DNA of 64,000 nucleotides from the NCBI RefSeq assembly GCF_025567165.1, contig NZ_JAOQKC010000001.1, positions 124,001 to 188,000 of the forward strand, written 5' to 3'. The translations under genes and the position numbers were made by a program. The notes below the pieces were generated by a model. The model saw only the letters and a program-made list of their open reading frames with translations. It did not search any database and was not told the DNA's origin. Each line of letters starts with the position of its first letter. Position 1 is the stretch's first letter. The stretch comes from Laedolimicola ammoniilytica (lineage in GTDB: Bacteria > Bacillota > Clostridia > Lachnospirales > Lachnospiraceae). Shown piece by piece: positions 49,598-58,027 of this stretch.

Positions 49598-50665
49598 CTA
49601 GCGTGAAGCGGCTTCCTCGATCAGTCCGACGATCGTATCGATGGAATCGGTCTGACGGCTGGCTTTCATAGCCTCTGAGAAAGAAGCGCGCTCATCGTAC
49701 AGCCTGTGGATGGTCTGGAGAAGTACCTCATTGGAAATGGCTTCTTCCTCCAGTACCAGACTGAAGCCCTGTTTCTCGAAGGAGCGGGCGTTGAGAATCT
49801 GGTCGCCGCGGCTGGCCGCTGCAGACAGCGGAATCAGCAGGTTCGGCTTGTGGAGGGCCAGCAGCTCACAGATGGAGTTGGCGCCCGCACGGGAAATGAC
49901 AATGTCCGCCAGGGCGAAGAGATCCTTCAGTTCCTCGTTGATGTATTCATACTGTACATAACCGGACAGTCCGGACAGGGAAGCGTCCAGCTTACCCTTG
50001 CCGCAGAGATGGATCACATGGAAATCCTTCAGGAGTGTCGGCAGAATCTTCCGCACCGCCTCATTGACGGCAGCGGCGCCCAGGCTTCCGCCCATCACGA
50101 GAATCACAGGCTTGTCATCGGTGAGACCGGTGAACTTCCGGGCCGCCAGCGCGTCGCCGTGAAGCAGCTCCTGACGGATGGGAGAGCCGGAGAGAACGGC
50201 CTTGTCCTTGGGCAGATACTGAAGAGTCTCCGGAAAATTGCAGCAGACCTTAGAAGCCGCCGGAATCGCCAGCTTGTTGGCCAGGCCGGGTGTCATATCG
50301 GATTCGTGGATGATGCAGGGCACCTTACAGCGCTTTGCAGCCAGTACCACGGGCACCGACACGAAGCCGCCTTTGGAAAATACCACGTCCGGCTTCAGCT
50401 TCCTGATGATGCGAACTGCTTCGCCGTAGCCCTTCAGGACCTTGAAAGGGTCGGAGAAGTTCTTCGGGTCGAAATACCGGCGCAGCTTGCCGGAAGAGAT
50501 ACCGTAGTAGGGAATCTGGAACTCTGTGATGAGTTTTTTCTCGATTCCGTCATAGGAGCCCATATAGGAAATATCGTAGCCGAGCTCGCGAAGCCGCGGC
50601 AGCAATGCGATATTGGGCGTCACATGTCCGGCAGTTCCGCCGCCGGTCAAAAGAATTCGTTTCAA
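49598..50665 (-). CDS. murG: UDP-GlcNAc:lipid-I N-acetylglucosaminyltransferase
   Basis: Makes lipid II in peptidoglycan synthesis; peripheral membrane GT28 enzyme. The 355-residue protein shows GGGTAGHVTPNIAL at residues 8-21 and the C-terminal donor-site 'SRAGANSICELLALHKPNLLIPL'. Unusually it is not in a division/cell-wall gene cluster but stands alone between a sigma factor and a putative anti-sigma gene. The start at 50665 is supported by GGAGG on the minus strand. Confidence 0.9.
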   Translation of the reverse strand: MKRILLTGGGTAGHVTPNIALLPRLRELGYDISYMGSYDGIEKKLITEFQIPYYGISSGKLRRYFDPKNFSDPFKVLKGYGEAVRIIRKLKPDVVFSKGGFVSVPVVLAAKRCKVPCIIHESDMTPGLANKLAIPAASKVCCNFPETLQYLPKDKAVLSGSPIRQELLHGDALAARKFTGLTDDKPVILVMGGSLGAAAVNEAVRKILPTLLKDFHVIHLCGKGKLDASLSGLSGYVQYEYINEELKDLFALADIVISRAGANSICELLALHKPNLLIPLSAAASRGDQILNARSFEKQGFSLVLEEEAISNEVLLQTIHRLYDERASFSEAMKASRQTDSIDTIVGLIEEAASR

Positions 50666-50826
50666 AATTACACCTCCGTAAAGAACCGTTCAGAAGGGCG
50701 CAACCGCCGGACTGACACATCGTTTACCGTTATTATGATAGGTTTCCCTCCATCTGTCAAATGGAAAAGGGAAGGAAACCGGAAGAAAACGGGAAATAGC
50801 TGAGCTGTTACAATAAGGGTAAGAAT

Positions 50827-51663
50827 ATGAGTGAAAAAAAATTCCATGAATGGATAAGCAGTGAATTTGAAAAGGAAGCGGACGATTTGGAGAGACGTCT
50901 TAAGGAACGTGAAGCTGCGAACCCGGAGCTTGCCGCCATGAAGATGCCGGACGATTCCTTCGACGACCTGATGCGCCGCATCGAGGCCGGGAAGAAAGCT
51001 GAGACCGACGATCTGGAAAAGGAAACCGGAACAGATCACGTCGTTTCGCTGGAAGAACATCCTGCATCCGGGAGAAAGCCCTTCCGTATGCAAAAACGCG
51101 TCCTCCTGGCCGTGGCTGCCGCCGCAGTCCTGGTAGTCGCAACCGGAGTCGGAGCCACCGGCGCGAAACTGTTTGTGCCGAAGGTGGAGAATTCGGGGGA
51201 GGATAGGGAGTTTAATACGACCATTAATAGTGGGGATGTTGCTTCTTATGAAGAAGTGACGGAGGACGAGGCTTATGAGGAGATAGAGGAGAGGCTTGGA
51301 ATACAGGCGTTGAGGTTAGGTAGTAAACCTCAGAAAATGGTTTTAGATAAGGTATATATAGATGAAAATATGGGCGAAGCCCAGATGGAATTTATTTATA
51401 AAGAACAAATCCTGACAGTTTATGAAAATAAACAGATGGATGAGGCAACATTTGAAAAAAACTTGGATGGTAAACATGTAGATATAATAGAAACATTTTA
51501 TAATAGTTTAAAATTGGAAATAATAGAAACTGATAGAGGTGATGGAAAGAAGACGTATAGCACACAAATAGAACAAGGAAACGCATACTATTATATTGAT
51601 GGAAATTTAGACTTGGAAACATTTGAAGAAATATTAGAAGAAATATATTTTAAAAGTGTCTGA
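50827..51663 (+). CDS. Putative anti-sigma / single-pass membrane protein
   Basis: A 278-residue protein with a charged cytoplasmic N-terminus (1-90), one membrane segment (about 96-118, LLAVAAAAVLVVATGVGATG) and an extracytoplasmic domain. The layout resembles anti-sigma factors, and an ECF sigma gene is nearby, but no conserved anti-sigma domain is seen. The base composition falls sharply about two-thirds into the gene: up to 51180 it is GC-rich, beyond it clearly AT-rich, while the frame stays open. This suggests replacement of the outer domain. Confidence 0.65.
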   Translation: MSEKKFHEWISSEFEKEADDLERRLKEREAANPELAAMKMPDDSFDDLMRRIEAGKKAETDDLEKETGTDHVVSLEEHPASGRKPFRMQKRVLLAVAAAAVLVVATGVGATGAKLFVPKVENSGEDREFNTTINSGDVASYEEVTEDEAYEEIEERLGIQALRLGSKPQKMVLDKVYIDENMGEAQMEFIYKEQILTVYENKQMDEATFEKNLDGKHVDIIETFYNSLKLEIIETDRGDGKKTYSTQIEQGNAYYYIDGNLDLETFEEILEEIYFKSV

Positions 51664-51733
51664 TTTAGTTCCCCTCGTTCGTATTCTTATATGCAACTGT
51701 TAATGAAGTGCACTATGAAGGAGGGGAATGCAT

Positions 51734-52222
51734 ATGCACAAGAAAAGAATCGCAATGGCGATGATGAGCCTTATGTTTATAGGAGGATTATGCAACATAG
51801 GGGCTATCATCAGTCACGCAGAAGAAATGCCAGGCTATCATGAGTACGTGAATACGGAAGATGAAGTAATTGATACCTGGTATGGAATTGCAAGGGGAAC
51901 TTATTTAAAGGATGGTACTAGTGGTTTAAAACGAGCGGGAACTTGCTTGATGAATGTGTCTGGTACAACAACGGCTTATTCTAAATGTGATGAAGTTAAA
52001 GTCGGAGTTTATCTGGATGAGAGTTCCGATGGTGGAAAAAGCTTTGGAAACATTGCTAAATACCATTTTAAGGAAACCAATACTACATCTTGCCATGGCA
52101 GCAAAGCTAACATCTCTGTAACCAAAGGCTACAAGTATCACGTTAGAGGCGTGCATTCTGTAACAGAAGGCTCAACGACGGAGACCACATCCACCAGCAC
52201 TGGTGTCCTCACCGCATCCTAA
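51734..52222 (+). CDS. Secreted DUF6147-like protein
   Basis: A 162-residue exported protein: signal peptide (1-29, ending SHAEE) and a Ser/Thr/Gly-rich beta-type domain with IARGTYLKDGTSGLKRAGTC, 'STTAYSKCDEVKVGVYLDES' like wording, and a C-terminal STSTGVLTAS tail. It resembles DUF6147, small secreted proteins common in gut Clostridia. It is AT-richer than the core and follows the putative anti-sigma gene with 70 bp between, possibly regulated by it. Two cysteines (about 85 and 116) may form a disulfide. Confidence 0.65.
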   Translation: MHKKRIAMAMMSLMFIGGLCNIGAIISHAEEMPGYHEYVNTEDEVIDTWYGIARGTYLKDGTSGLKRAGTCLMNVSGTTTAYSKCDEVKVGVYLDESSDGGKSFGNIAKYHFKETNTTSCHGSKANISVTKGYKYHVRGVHSVTEGSTTETTSTSTGVLTAS

Positions 52223-52526
52223 CCACCGCATTCATACTCCCAATTTGAAGCTTAGGACGCGATGAAATCTACCGGAAGAAAACAGGCGAAAGCCATCCAC
52301 GAATCATTTATGTACAACTGAATAAAGAAAACAAAAAACTGAATAAGGAACCATGTAAGTAACCAAAAAACCAAAAGTAAAGATCCACACGCTTTGAAAA
52401 AAGCGAGTTCTGTTGTTTTGTGATGTGATAAGACGAGCCGGCCGGAGTACCCGATACTTCGACCGGCTTTTCTTGTACTGGAAGAAATATCTGGTATAAT
52501 AATAGAAAAAATATCACAGAAAAGAG
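52223..52526. other. 304-bp gap, no gene seen
   Basis: AT-rich DNA with a terminator-like stem at about 52436-52475 (AGCCGG/CCGGCT around GGAGTA-cccga-TACTTC, followed by TTTTCTT). Frames in it look spurious. Confidence 0.6.
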
Positions 52527-52877
52527 ATGGGCTAACTGAGCGAGATAAGAAATGATGCAAAAACTATCCGGACAGAGGCTATTCAGGAGGTCCTGACCGA
52601 TCAGGCTGTGAAGGGCGGCAGGCTGGCGAAGGCCTGTTCGGATCGGCAGATTTAGCGGATCACTCTGTCAGATATCATGGACGATAACCTGGAAATGATC
52701 GCATCGGGCCCGGCCTGCGGTGACAGAAGCACCCTCGAGGATGTATGCCGCATCAAAGGGCGCTATGGTCTCGTGTTTCAGGAGAAGGTGGAGACATTGC
52801 TTCGGAAGGAGATGTCCCGGGAGGTTACGAATGTCAGGAAGGTCATCACAGGAAGTGTGCGGGAGCTGTGCAGATAA
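52527..52877 (+). pseudogene. Glycerate 2-kinase (MOFRL/DUF4147) remnant
   Basis: In one frame the sequence reads MG, stop, LSEIRNDAKTIRTEAIQEVL, then a TAG stop (about 52638), then ITLSDIMDDNLEMIASGP, which matches the glycerate-kinase motif 'TLSDVxGDxLxVIASGP'. The N-terminal segment also fits the family's first helix. Two in-frame stops, a missing middle and a short total length show it is decayed. No intact copy is nearby. Confidence 0.65.
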
Positions 52878-52949
52878 ATACTTGGTGTTGCAATTCCATA
52901 CGACAATTGGTAAAATAGAGGGTGGAGAAGTGAAGAAAGTGAGGCGTCT

Positions 52950-53663
52950 ATGGGCAGAACAGGTATTATTGGAGCGATGGAAGAGGAAGTTGCTCTTTTA
53001 AAAGAAAAAATGGAAATAGAGGTAGTGGTGAAAAAGGCATCCATGGAATTCTATCAGGGTCATCTGAATGGCCGCGAGGTTGTGGTGGTGCGCAGCGGCA
53101 TCGGCAAGGTCAATGCAGGCATGTGTGCCCAGATTCTGGTGGATGTGTTCAATGTGAGCCACCTCATCAATACAGGAATCGCAGGTTCCCTGAAAGCGGA
53201 GATCAACATCGGAGATATCGTGGTATCCTCCGACGCACTGCAGCACGATATGGACGCGCGGCAGTTCGGTTACGCCAGAGGCGAGATCCCCCGCATGGAT
53301 ACGGTCAGCTTTCCGGCAGACCCGGAGCTTGTCGCGCTGGCGAAGGCAGCCTGTGAGGAAGTGAACCCGGATATCCGCGTCTTTGTGGGACGGGTAGTCA
53401 CCGGCGATCAGTTCGTGGCGGAGCGTTCCGTGAAAAATGAGATCGCGTCCTGGACGGAAGGCTATTGTACCGAGATGGAAGGCGCAGCCATCGCGCAGGC
53501 GGCGTACCTGAACAAGGTACCCTTCGTCATCGTCCGCGCCATTTCCGACAAGGCCGACAACAGCGCCACGATGGACTATCCCACCTTCGAGGCTCAGGCC
53601 ATCGAGCACAGCGTGAAGCTGGTAGAAGACTTCGTGTCCCGGATTCCGGAGGATGTATACTAG
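52950..53663 (+). CDS. mtnN: 5'-methylthioadenosine/SAH nucleosidase
   Basis: Hydrolyses MTA and S-adenosylhomocysteine, feeding methionine salvage and the AI-2 precursor pathway. The 237-residue protein shows IGAMEEEVALL (catalytic Glu near 12), 'TEMEGAAIAQAAY' (Glu near 173) and 'RAISDKAD' (Asp near 196). Size agrees with the family. It stands alone after the decayed kinase; a terminator follows. Confidence 0.95.
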   Translation: MGRTGIIGAMEEEVALLKEKMEIEVVVKKASMEFYQGHLNGREVVVVRSGIGKVNAGMCAQILVDVFNVSHLINTGIAGSLKAEINIGDIVVSSDALQHDMDARQFGYARGEIPRMDTVSFPADPELVALAKAACEEVNPDIRVFVGRVVTGDQFVAERSVKNEIASWTEGYCTEMEGAAIAQAAYLNKVPFVIVRAISDKADNSATMDYPTFEAQAIEHSVKLVEDFVSRIPEDVY

Positions 53664-53705
53664 ATTGGCGTTCAGAATCTAAAGAGGATAAGAGAAAGTC
53701 ACATA

Positions 53706-53760
53706 AGCGGGAAGCTTGTCAGCCCCTGTCGGGCAATGACGAGCGCCCGCTCTTTTTATT
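53706..53760 (+). terminator. Terminator of mtnN
   Basis: AGCGGG and CCCGCT enclose an internal imperfect stem, followed by CTTTTTA. Confidence 0.6.
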
Positions 53761-53844
53761 TACCTGCCTGCCTTTTATAATAAAAGATAGAAAAAATTCC
53801 GTATGGAAAAGGCATACGGAAGTAAAAAAACGGGAGGGGACAGG

Positions 53845-54144
53845 ATGTTTCGAATCGTGATGATAGCGGCCTGGGCCGTGTTGTTGATCGTGGTGCTTTA
53901 TCTGTGGGCGGACGTGCGGGAGATTCGTTCGGTGGTGAAGGATACCAAGCGGGAGCTGCTGCGCAGCAATCTGTCGGCCCGGGCCTCTGAGAGCTTTCCG
54001 AATTTCGAGAAGGAGGCCCGGGAAAAAGAGGTGGACGGGCAGCAGGAGGCAGCGCAGTCGGCGTCAGTCAGGAGTTCCGGGAAAAGCCTGAATCCCCAGG
54101 AAGAGCAGGTTCTGAACGACGTGCTGACAGAATTCCTGGGGTAA
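53845..54144 (+). CDS. Small membrane-anchored protein, unknown
   Basis: A 99-residue protein with one N-terminal membrane segment (about 4-22, VMIAAWAVLLIVVLYLWADV) and a charged coiled-coil-like tail rich in Lys, Glu and Ser. ATG 53845 follows a G-rich ribosome site (GGGAGGGGACAGG); a longer frame upstream is less likely. No family is recognised. It resembles small proteins attached to peptidoglycan or division complexes only in a general way. Confidence 0.6.
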   Translation: MFRIVMIAAWAVLLIVVLYLWADVREIRSVVKDTKRELLRSNLSARASESFPNFEKEAREKEVDGQQEAAQSASVRSSGKSLNPQEEQVLNDVLTEFLG

Positions 54145-54344
54145 TGGCCGGAGAAGGGGATGGACAGGGGCTGCTCACGGAACAGCAGCTGTGAACAGTA
54201 ACGTCGGCCATCTTTACACAGCCGGCAGGAAATGGTAAGCATTGACGGCGGGAGAATAAGAAAGTTATAATAGCGATAGTGTGATAAAGAAAAACGGCGC
54301 GGGGCAGTCGTTAAGCGCCGAATAAACGGTAAGATGGAGAGCGT

Positions 54345-55097
54345 ATGAAGGAACTGGAAATCATTTACGAGGACAAGGATGTGCTGGTCATTCGCAAGCC
54401 TGCCGGGGTGCCGGTGCAGAGCGCGCGGGTGGGAGCGAAGGATTGTGAAAGCCTGCTGAAAAACTATTTATATAGAAAGAACCCGAAGGGCGGCGCGCCT
54501 TATCTGGGACTGATTCACCGCCTGGATCAGCCTGTGGAGGGTCTGGTGGTGTTTGCCCTGAATCCGAAGGCGGCGGCTTCTTTGAGCAAGCAGTCCGCGG
54601 GAAAAGAGATGCAGAAGACCTACCTGGCGATCCGGTACAATGTGGATAAGTATCCACAAGCTATCCCCAATGAGGAAAATCCATGTGGAAAAACTGTGGA
54701 TAATGTGGAAAACTCGGTGGAAAACTGGAGCGAGTGCGTGGATTTCCTGTGGAAGGACGGAAAAAATAACCGGTCTGAGATCGTAAAAGAGGGCCGCCCC
54801 GGGGCGAAAAAGGCAGTGCTTCACTACCGGGTTCTGAAGTGTGTGGATAACCTGGAAATGCTGGAAATCCGCCTGGAGACGGGCCGTCATCACCAGATCC
54901 GGGTGCAGATGGCAGGCATGGGAACCCCTCTGGTGGGCGATCGCAAATACGGAAAGGTTGAAAACTATGTGGATAATGTGGATAACTCTTTCCCGGCCCT
55001 GTGTGCATATCGGATAAAGTTCCGCCATCCCACCACCGGAAAATGGATGGAATTTGAGCGGAAGCCGGAAAATCCGGTTTTTCAGAAATTTATGTAA
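54345..55097 (+). CDS. RluA-type pseudouridine synthase with loop insertions
   Basis: A 250-residue enzyme converting uridine to pseudouridine in RNA. The catalytic Asp is in HRLDQPVEGLVVFALN (about residue 64), and 'RLETGRHHQIRVQMAGMGTPLVGDRKYG' is the other conserved block. Compared with the family, about 20 residues (from VDKYPQAIPNEENPCGKTVD on) are extra before 'WSECVDFLWKDGKNNRSEIV', and a short one (NYVDNVDNSF) follows GDRKYGKVE. These insertions are built from GTGGATAAT units carrying DnaA boxes. Which RNA it modifies is unknown. Confidence 0.85.
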   Translation: MKELEIIYEDKDVLVIRKPAGVPVQSARVGAKDCESLLKNYLYRKNPKGGAPYLGLIHRLDQPVEGLVVFALNPKAAASLSKQSAGKEMQKTYLAIRYNVDKYPQAIPNEENPCGKTVDNVENSVENWSECVDFLWKDGKNNRSEIVKEGRPGAKKAVLHYRVLKCVDNLEMLEIRLETGRHHQIRVQMAGMGTPLVGDRKYGKVENYVDNVDNSFPALCAYRIKFRHPTTGKWMEFERKPENPVFQKFM

Positions 55098-55111
55098 ATC
55101 ACTTATCCACA
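54641..55111. repeat. Six perfect DnaA boxes in and after the RluA-type gene
   Basis: TGTGGATAA occurs at 54641-54649, 54695-54703, 54842-54850, 54968-54976 and 54977-54985, with TTATCCACA at 55103-55111. Near-matches include GTATCCACA (54650) and two TGTGGAAAA. The 18-mer TGTGGATAATGTGGATAA at 54968-54985 is the reverse complement of the pair at 45644-45661. Confidence 0.8.
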
Positions 55112-55213
55112 GGGTAAAACTCTCATTTTTGCAGATACTAGGATAGACAGAGAAGAAGCCGTCCGCTTTTTCGGGAGACTGTCAGTCTGGGCAGATGCGA
55201 AGGGAGCGGCTTT

Positions 55214-56296
55214 ATGGAGTGGATAGGGAAATATCAGAATCTGTGGAAGAAAATCGGAATCGCAGCGGCGGTTTGCCTGGGAATGAAGTATCTGGCGCCC
55301 CTGGTGATTCCATTTTTGATCGCGGGAGCTATCGTGTACTGGTGCAGGCCGCTGCTGGAAGCGCTGAAGAGGCGGTTTCGTTTCCGTCCGGCGCTGTCCA
55401 TGGCGGTGCTGCTGGCGGCTGCAGTATGCGCGCTGGGTGCAGTGGGCATTCTTGTGGGCCGCAATCTGCACATTCAGGTACAGCGGCTGTGTGTTTACTG
55501 GAGTTATCCCGGGCGGGCGGAGGAGCTTTTGGGTCGCTGCTGCGATGAGGTGAGCGGAATGCTGCGGATAAATAACGGCGCGGTGCGGGCCTTTGTGGAG
55601 GAGCAGGCGGCCTGCCTTGGAATTCAGACCTGGGAGCAGATCCTGCCCGGCGTCTTCGGTAGCTCCTGGCAGGCGGCCCGGGGACTCGGCAGCTTCCTTG
55701 CCGGACTTTTTGTGACCGGGATTGCTACGATTCTGCTGGCTGCTGACTATGAGAAGATCCGGGAAATGGGACAGCGGTGGAGCTTTTATGAGAAGGTGTC
55801 CATGTCTCTGCGGGGAATTTCCCGGGCAGTAGGGCGATATCTGCGGGCCCAGGGGATCATCATGGGACTGGTGATGCTTAACTGTACCGCGGGGATCTGG
55901 CTGTCCGGGGCGGCGAAAAGTCCCGTGCTGGCGGGTGTGGGTACAGGCCTTCTGGATGCGCTGCCGATCTTTGGTACCGGCACGGTCTTTGTGCCCTGGG
56001 TTCTGATTCTGGTGTTCTGGCAGAAGCGCTACCGGGCAGCCCTGGTGCTGGCGGTCACCTATGGCATCTGCACCTTGACCCGGGAACTTCTGGAGCCGAG
56101 ACTGGTGGGCGCGCACCTGAAGATCCTGCCCGTCGTGGTGCTGGCCAGCGTGTATGTAGGCGTGAAGGTGTACGGCGCGGGCGGGATCGTGCTGGGGCCG
56201 TTATCGGTGCTGGTGATTCAAGAATTGTGGAAGCGGGTAGATATAGATAAAAAAGAAGAAATGTCAGTTACAGAAAATGACATTTCTTCTAAGTAG
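55214..56296 (+). CDS. AI-2E family permease (YtvI-like)
   Basis: A 360-residue polytopic membrane protein of the AI-2E/UPF0118 family with about eight membrane helices. The N-terminal block (LVIPFLIAGAIVYWCRPLLEAL), 'RYLRAQGIIMGLVMLNCTAGIW', the central 'DALPIFGTGTVFVPW' and 'EPRLVGAHLKILPVVVLASVYVG' are family landmarks. Members range from Na+/H+ antiporters to sporulation protein YtvI; the substrate cannot be decided. A minus-strand terminator is nested in its last codons. Confidence 0.9.
   Translation: MEWIGKYQNLWKKIGIAAAVCLGMKYLAPLVIPFLIAGAIVYWCRPLLEALKRRFRFRPALSMAVLLAAAVCALGAVGILVGRNLHIQVQRLCVYWSYPGRAEELLGRCCDEVSGMLRINNGAVRAFVEEQAACLGIQTWEQILPGVFGSSWQAARGLGSFLAGLFVTGIATILLAADYEKIREMGQRWSFYEKVSMSLRGISRAVGRYLRAQGIIMGLVMLNCTAGIWLSGAAKSPVLAGVGTGLLDALPIFGTGTVFVPWVLILVFWQKRYRAALVLAVTYGICTLTRELLEPRLVGAHLKILPVVVLASVYVGVKVYGAGGIVLGPLSVLVIQELWKRVDIDKKEEMSVTENDISSK
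56254..56290 (-). terminator. Terminator nested in the end of the AI-2E gene
   Basis: AGAAGAAATGTCA (56254-56266) and TGACATTTCTTCT (56278-56290) form a 13-bp perfect stem. The A-run on its left gives TTTTTT on the minus strand, so it should stop the leftward aldehyde dehydrogenase transcript. Confidence 0.75.
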
Positions 56297-56427
56297 ATTT
56301 ATGATTTAAAAAGATATTTTTAGTAGTATCATATCTGGTTTTTGCAGAGTTAAATGTACTACTAGATGCTAAAGAATAATTATAGTATAGATATAATTAT
56401 TCTTTAGATAAGAGATATCAGCGGAGT

Positions 56428-57807
56428 TTACTTCAAAAATATTTTCACCAGCCGCCGCTTCCCTTCCGTATACGGCTGATACCGCATCGGAAGGTCCGGC
56501 CAGTTCTTCTTATCCACGATACTCTTGTGATGGGAAAAGGTCTCAAACCCGGCCTTGCCGTGGTAGCTGCCCATGCCGCTCTCCCCGAAGCCGCCGAAGC
56601 CCATGTAAGGCGTGGCCAGATGAATGATGGTGTCATTCACACAGCCGCCTCCAAAGGAACAGCGGGTCAGAACTCGGTCGGCCAGCTTTCGGTTCCGTGT
56701 GAAAATATAGAGCGCCAGCGGGTGCGGCTTCTCGTTAATGAGGCGGATCACGTCGTCGATGGAGTCATAAGTCAGAATCGGCAGCAGGGGTCCGAAGATT
56801 TCCTCCTGCATCACGTCGTCCCGCCAGGTGACCCGATCGAGAATGGTAGGCTCGATTTTTAAGGCATCTGCGTCTGTCCGTCCACCAAAGACAGTCTTGG
56901 CCGGGTTCATCAGATTCAGAATCCGCAGGAAATGCTTCTCATTGATGATGTGGCCATAGTCCCCATTTTCCAGGGGATTCTCCCCGAACTGGGCGCGAAT
57001 CTGCCGGATCAGTTCTTCGACCAGCCGGTTCTTCACCCGGATATCGCAGAGAATATAGTCGGGAGCCACGCAGGTCTGTCCGCAGTTCAGAAACTTGCCG
57101 AAGACGATACGCCGGGCTGCCATAGGGATGTCCGCAGTGCGGTCCACGATGCAGGGGCTTTTTCCGCCAAGCTCCAGGGTCACCGGCGTCAGGTGTGCGG
57201 AGGCCTTCTCCATGACGAAACGGCCCACCGATTTACTGCCGGTGAAAAAGATGTAGTCGAAATGCTGCTCCAGAAGTGCCGTATTTTCCGCCCGTCCTCC
57301 GGTCACCACAGCCACCAGGGACGCCGGAAAATAAGCCCGGATCAGGCGCCCCATGAGACGGCTGGTGCAGGATGAGTAGGCGCTGGGCTTCAGAATCGCC
57401 GTATTACCGGCGGCCAGGGCGTCGGCCAGGGGCTCCAGGGTCAAAAGCAGCGGGTAGTTCCAGGGGCTCATGATCAGCGTCACGCCGTAGGGCGAGGGTT
57501 TCCGGTAGCTTGTCGAGCAAAACTGCGCGAGAGGCGTCGGGACCAGACGATCGCGCATCCAGAGGCGCAGATGCCGCCGGAGATAACGGATTTCATTTAA
57601 AAGCAGGCCGGTTTCGCACAGATAGCTTTCAGCGGCGCTTTTGCCGAGATCCAGCTTCAGCGCTTCCTGAAATTCCGGCTCATGTTCAGCTACCAGCCGT
57701 TCCAGGCGCGTCAGGGCCGCCATCCGGTTTTTATAGGAAAGCGTCGCGCCCGACCGGAAGCATCGCCGCTGCCGGGCCACCAGTTTCTGAATCTCCTGTT
57801 CGTTCAT
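56428..57807 (-). CDS. Class 3-type aldehyde dehydrogenase
   Basis: Oxidises aldehydes with NAD(P). The 459-residue protein has catalytic Cys in LNCGQTCVAPDY, general base Glu in VTLELGGKSP, NAD-binding 'GVTLIMSPWNYPLLLTLEPL' and the final TRNRKLADRVL segment. Membrane-associated versions of this class (YwdH, AlkH) process fatty aldehydes. The C-terminal 'KRRLVKIFLK' is basic. It is monocistronic with a terminator to its left. Confidence 0.9.
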   Translation of the reverse strand: MNEQEIQKLVARQRRCFRSGATLSYKNRMAALTRLERLVAEHEPEFQEALKLDLGKSAAESYLCETGLLLNEIRYLRRHLRLWMRDRLVPTPLAQFCSTSYRKPSPYGVTLIMSPWNYPLLLTLEPLADALAAGNTAILKPSAYSSCTSRLMGRLIRAYFPASLVAVVTGGRAENTALLEQHFDYIFFTGSKSVGRFVMEKASAHLTPVTLELGGKSPCIVDRTADIPMAARRIVFGKFLNCGQTCVAPDYILCDIRVKNRLVEELIRQIRAQFGENPLENGDYGHIINEKHFLRILNLMNPAKTVFGGRTDADALKIEPTILDRVTWRDDVMQEEIFGPLLPILTYDSIDDVIRLINEKPHPLALYIFTRNRKLADRVLTRCSFGGGCVNDTIIHLATPYMGFGGFGESGMGSYHGKAGFETFSHHKSIVDKKNWPDLPMRYQPYTEGKRRLVKIFLK

Positions 57808-57901
57808 GGGAATCCTCCAATCTCATATTTCGTATTATAAATCTATTTTACCCAATTACAGAAAAGCAGTCAAAGGAAATCGCGGGATCCCCGCGAAAAC
57901 C

Positions 57902-57931
57902 TTGACAAAATCGACATTTTCGTACTACAAT
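57902..57931 (+). promoter_or_regulatory. proS promoter
   Basis: TTGACA (57902-57907) and TACAAT (57926-57931) at 18-bp spacing. A small hairpin ACGCCC-at-CTGGGCGT follows (57941-57957) in the leader. Confidence 0.8.
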
Positions 57932-58027
57932 ACAAAAAGATACGCCCATCTGGGCGTGATAATCATAACAGCGTACTGTTAAATAAAAATAAATGAAAAA
58001 GGCCCCATGGGCGAGAAGGAGAAAAGA

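Noticed and set aside
52252..52560. 102-residue hydrophobic frame on the minus strand
   Set aside because: Overlaps a terminator-like stem, lacks a ribosome site and has no recognised motif.
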